From contig DPKV01000025.1 in NCBI GenBank assembly GCA_003542325.1, forward strand, positions 1-13,914: a stretch of DNA of 13,914 bases, read 5' to 3'. Shown here one piece after another: positions 13,337 through 13,914 of the stretch (the first letter of the stretch is position 1; each line of letters begins with the position of its first letter). Made by a program: the position numbers and the translations under genes. Source of the stretch: Anaerolineaceae bacterium. Lineage in GTDB: Bacteria; Chloroflexota; Anaerolineae; Anaerolineales; Anaerolineaceae. Below the pieces are notes generated by a model. That model did no database searches. It was not told where the DNA came from and worked only from the letters and a program-made list of their open reading frames with translations.

Positions 13337-13914
13337 CTACTCAGGGGTTGTGGACCAAAGTTGTACGCCGGTTTGGCTGAACCCATAAATAAGCTGGTCA
13401 CCACCAACCGTTCCTACAACGATGTAATCGTTACCGATAGCCGGCGCCTGGAAAATCTCACCGCCCAGCGTGGCTTCCCATTTCGGGCTGCCATCGAAGT
13501 TGAATGCTTTGACAACTCCCTCCTCAGTTGCCATCACAAAGCCATCTTCCATAGGTGCAAGACCGCCGATCACATTTCCGGAATATTCCGTCATCCAGAT
13601 GGCGTCGCCGGTTTCGACATCCAGGGCGTAGATTTGTCCACCCGAATCGGCGAAATACAACGTGTTCTCAACCAGAAGAGACTCCCCCCAAAGGCTGGAT
13701 TCGGTATCATACGTCCAAAGGATATCACCGGTAGAGAGGTCCAGTGCAACCATTTGATTATCCATGGATCCAATGTACAAGGCGTTTGCTTCCGCGTTAA
13801 CTTTTGGCGAGGCAACAATTGCGCCCCCCAACTCCTTTGACCAAATTTCTTCGCCATCTTTTGAAATGGCGTAAACGAAATGGTCCATAGAGCCAAGATA
13901 GATGACATCATCGA
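13337..13914 (-). CDS. PQQ-type (BamB-like) beta-propeller protein, N-terminal part outside the window
   Basis: Only the last 192 residues or so are present. The open frame continues to the window edge and the residues before M at 13888 (D-D-V-I-Y-L-G-S) fit the repeat, so that ATG is internal. Blades repeat about every 40 residues with the PQQ pattern: an I/L-Y-x-G/A-S motif, Y-A-L/I-D, then T-G-x-x-x-W. Examples are Y-A-L-D-V-E-T-G-D-A-I-W and V-A-L-D-L-S-T-G-D-I-L-W. At least four blades are visible. Such proteins are usually exported, either as BamB-like scaffolds or quinoprotein-like sensors; no PQQ ligand can be judged here. It ends 14 bases before yidC and is probably co-transcribed, which hints at an envelope role. 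Confidence 0.88.
   Translation of the reverse strand, partial: DDVIYLGSMDHFVYAISKDGEEIWSKELGGAIVASPKVNAEANALYIGSMDNQMVALDLSTGDILWTYDTESSLWGESLLVENTLYFADSGGQIYALDVETGDAIWMTEYSGNVIGGLAPMEDGFVMATEEGVVKAFNFDGSPKWEATLGGEIFQAPAIGNDYIVVGTVGGDQLIYGFSQTGVQLWSTTPE

Noticed and set aside
13337..13888. Taking the ATG at 13888 as the start of the beta-propeller gene
   Set aside because: The frame stays open to the window edge and the upstream residues continue the propeller repeat, so the gene is truncated by the window.

Overview
The window reads as chromosomal DNA of a free-living bacterium, most likely a member of the Chloroflexota (Anaerolineae). I infer this from the gene mix: a short lipobox-anchored PstS of the Thermotoga/Chloroflexi style, a small stand-alone glycogen-binding-type domain protein, a yidC-jag pair next to a PQQ-type beta-propeller, and a dihydrolipoyl dehydrogenase with a CTNWGC active site. 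The evidence is protein style recalled from families, not a database search, so the phylum is moderately sure and anything finer is a guess. There are no tRNA, rRNA, CRISPR, transposase or phage genes, and the coding density is high.

Left part (131-3220, + strand): a tight four-gene operon encodes a cupin, an SMP-30-type sugar lactonase, a xylose-isomerase-like TIM-barrel isomerase/epimerase and a Cof-type HAD phosphatase. Gaps are 5 and 11 bases, followed by a 10-base overlap with a TTG start. Together they look like a small catabolic or repair pathway for a sugar or sugar lactone, substrate unknown.

Middle (3196-8058, - strand): a pstS-pstC-pstA-pstB high-affinity phosphate ABC transporter. 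Its last gene overlaps the convergent HAD gene by 25 bases, and there is no phoU. Two of its proteins are built unusually. PstS carries two complete phosphate-binding domains in tandem (about 90% identical, 260-residue period). PstC has an extra N-terminal region of about 170 residues with four predicted membrane spans. Upstream of pstS is an array of hexamers in 11-base phase that resembles a PhoP/PhoB box, and a strong stem-loop separates pstS from pstC.

Divergent from pstS is a lone dihydrolipoyl dehydrogenase gene (8303-9721). It has a clear sigma-70-type promoter and an 18-base palindrome just after the -10 box that matches the layout of a Rex (NADH sensor) operator. It ends at an intrinsic terminator shared with a converging gene for a 104-residue CBM48/E-set protein (9773-10087).

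Right part (10200-13914, - strand): read in the direction of transcription, the genes are a PQQ-type beta-propeller protein (cut by the window edge), yidC membrane insertase, jag RNA-binding protein, an intrinsic terminator, then pyrimidine-nucleoside phosphorylase. The first three form the usual membrane-biogenesis neighbourhood. The phosphorylase follows the terminator so closely that how it is expressed is an open question.
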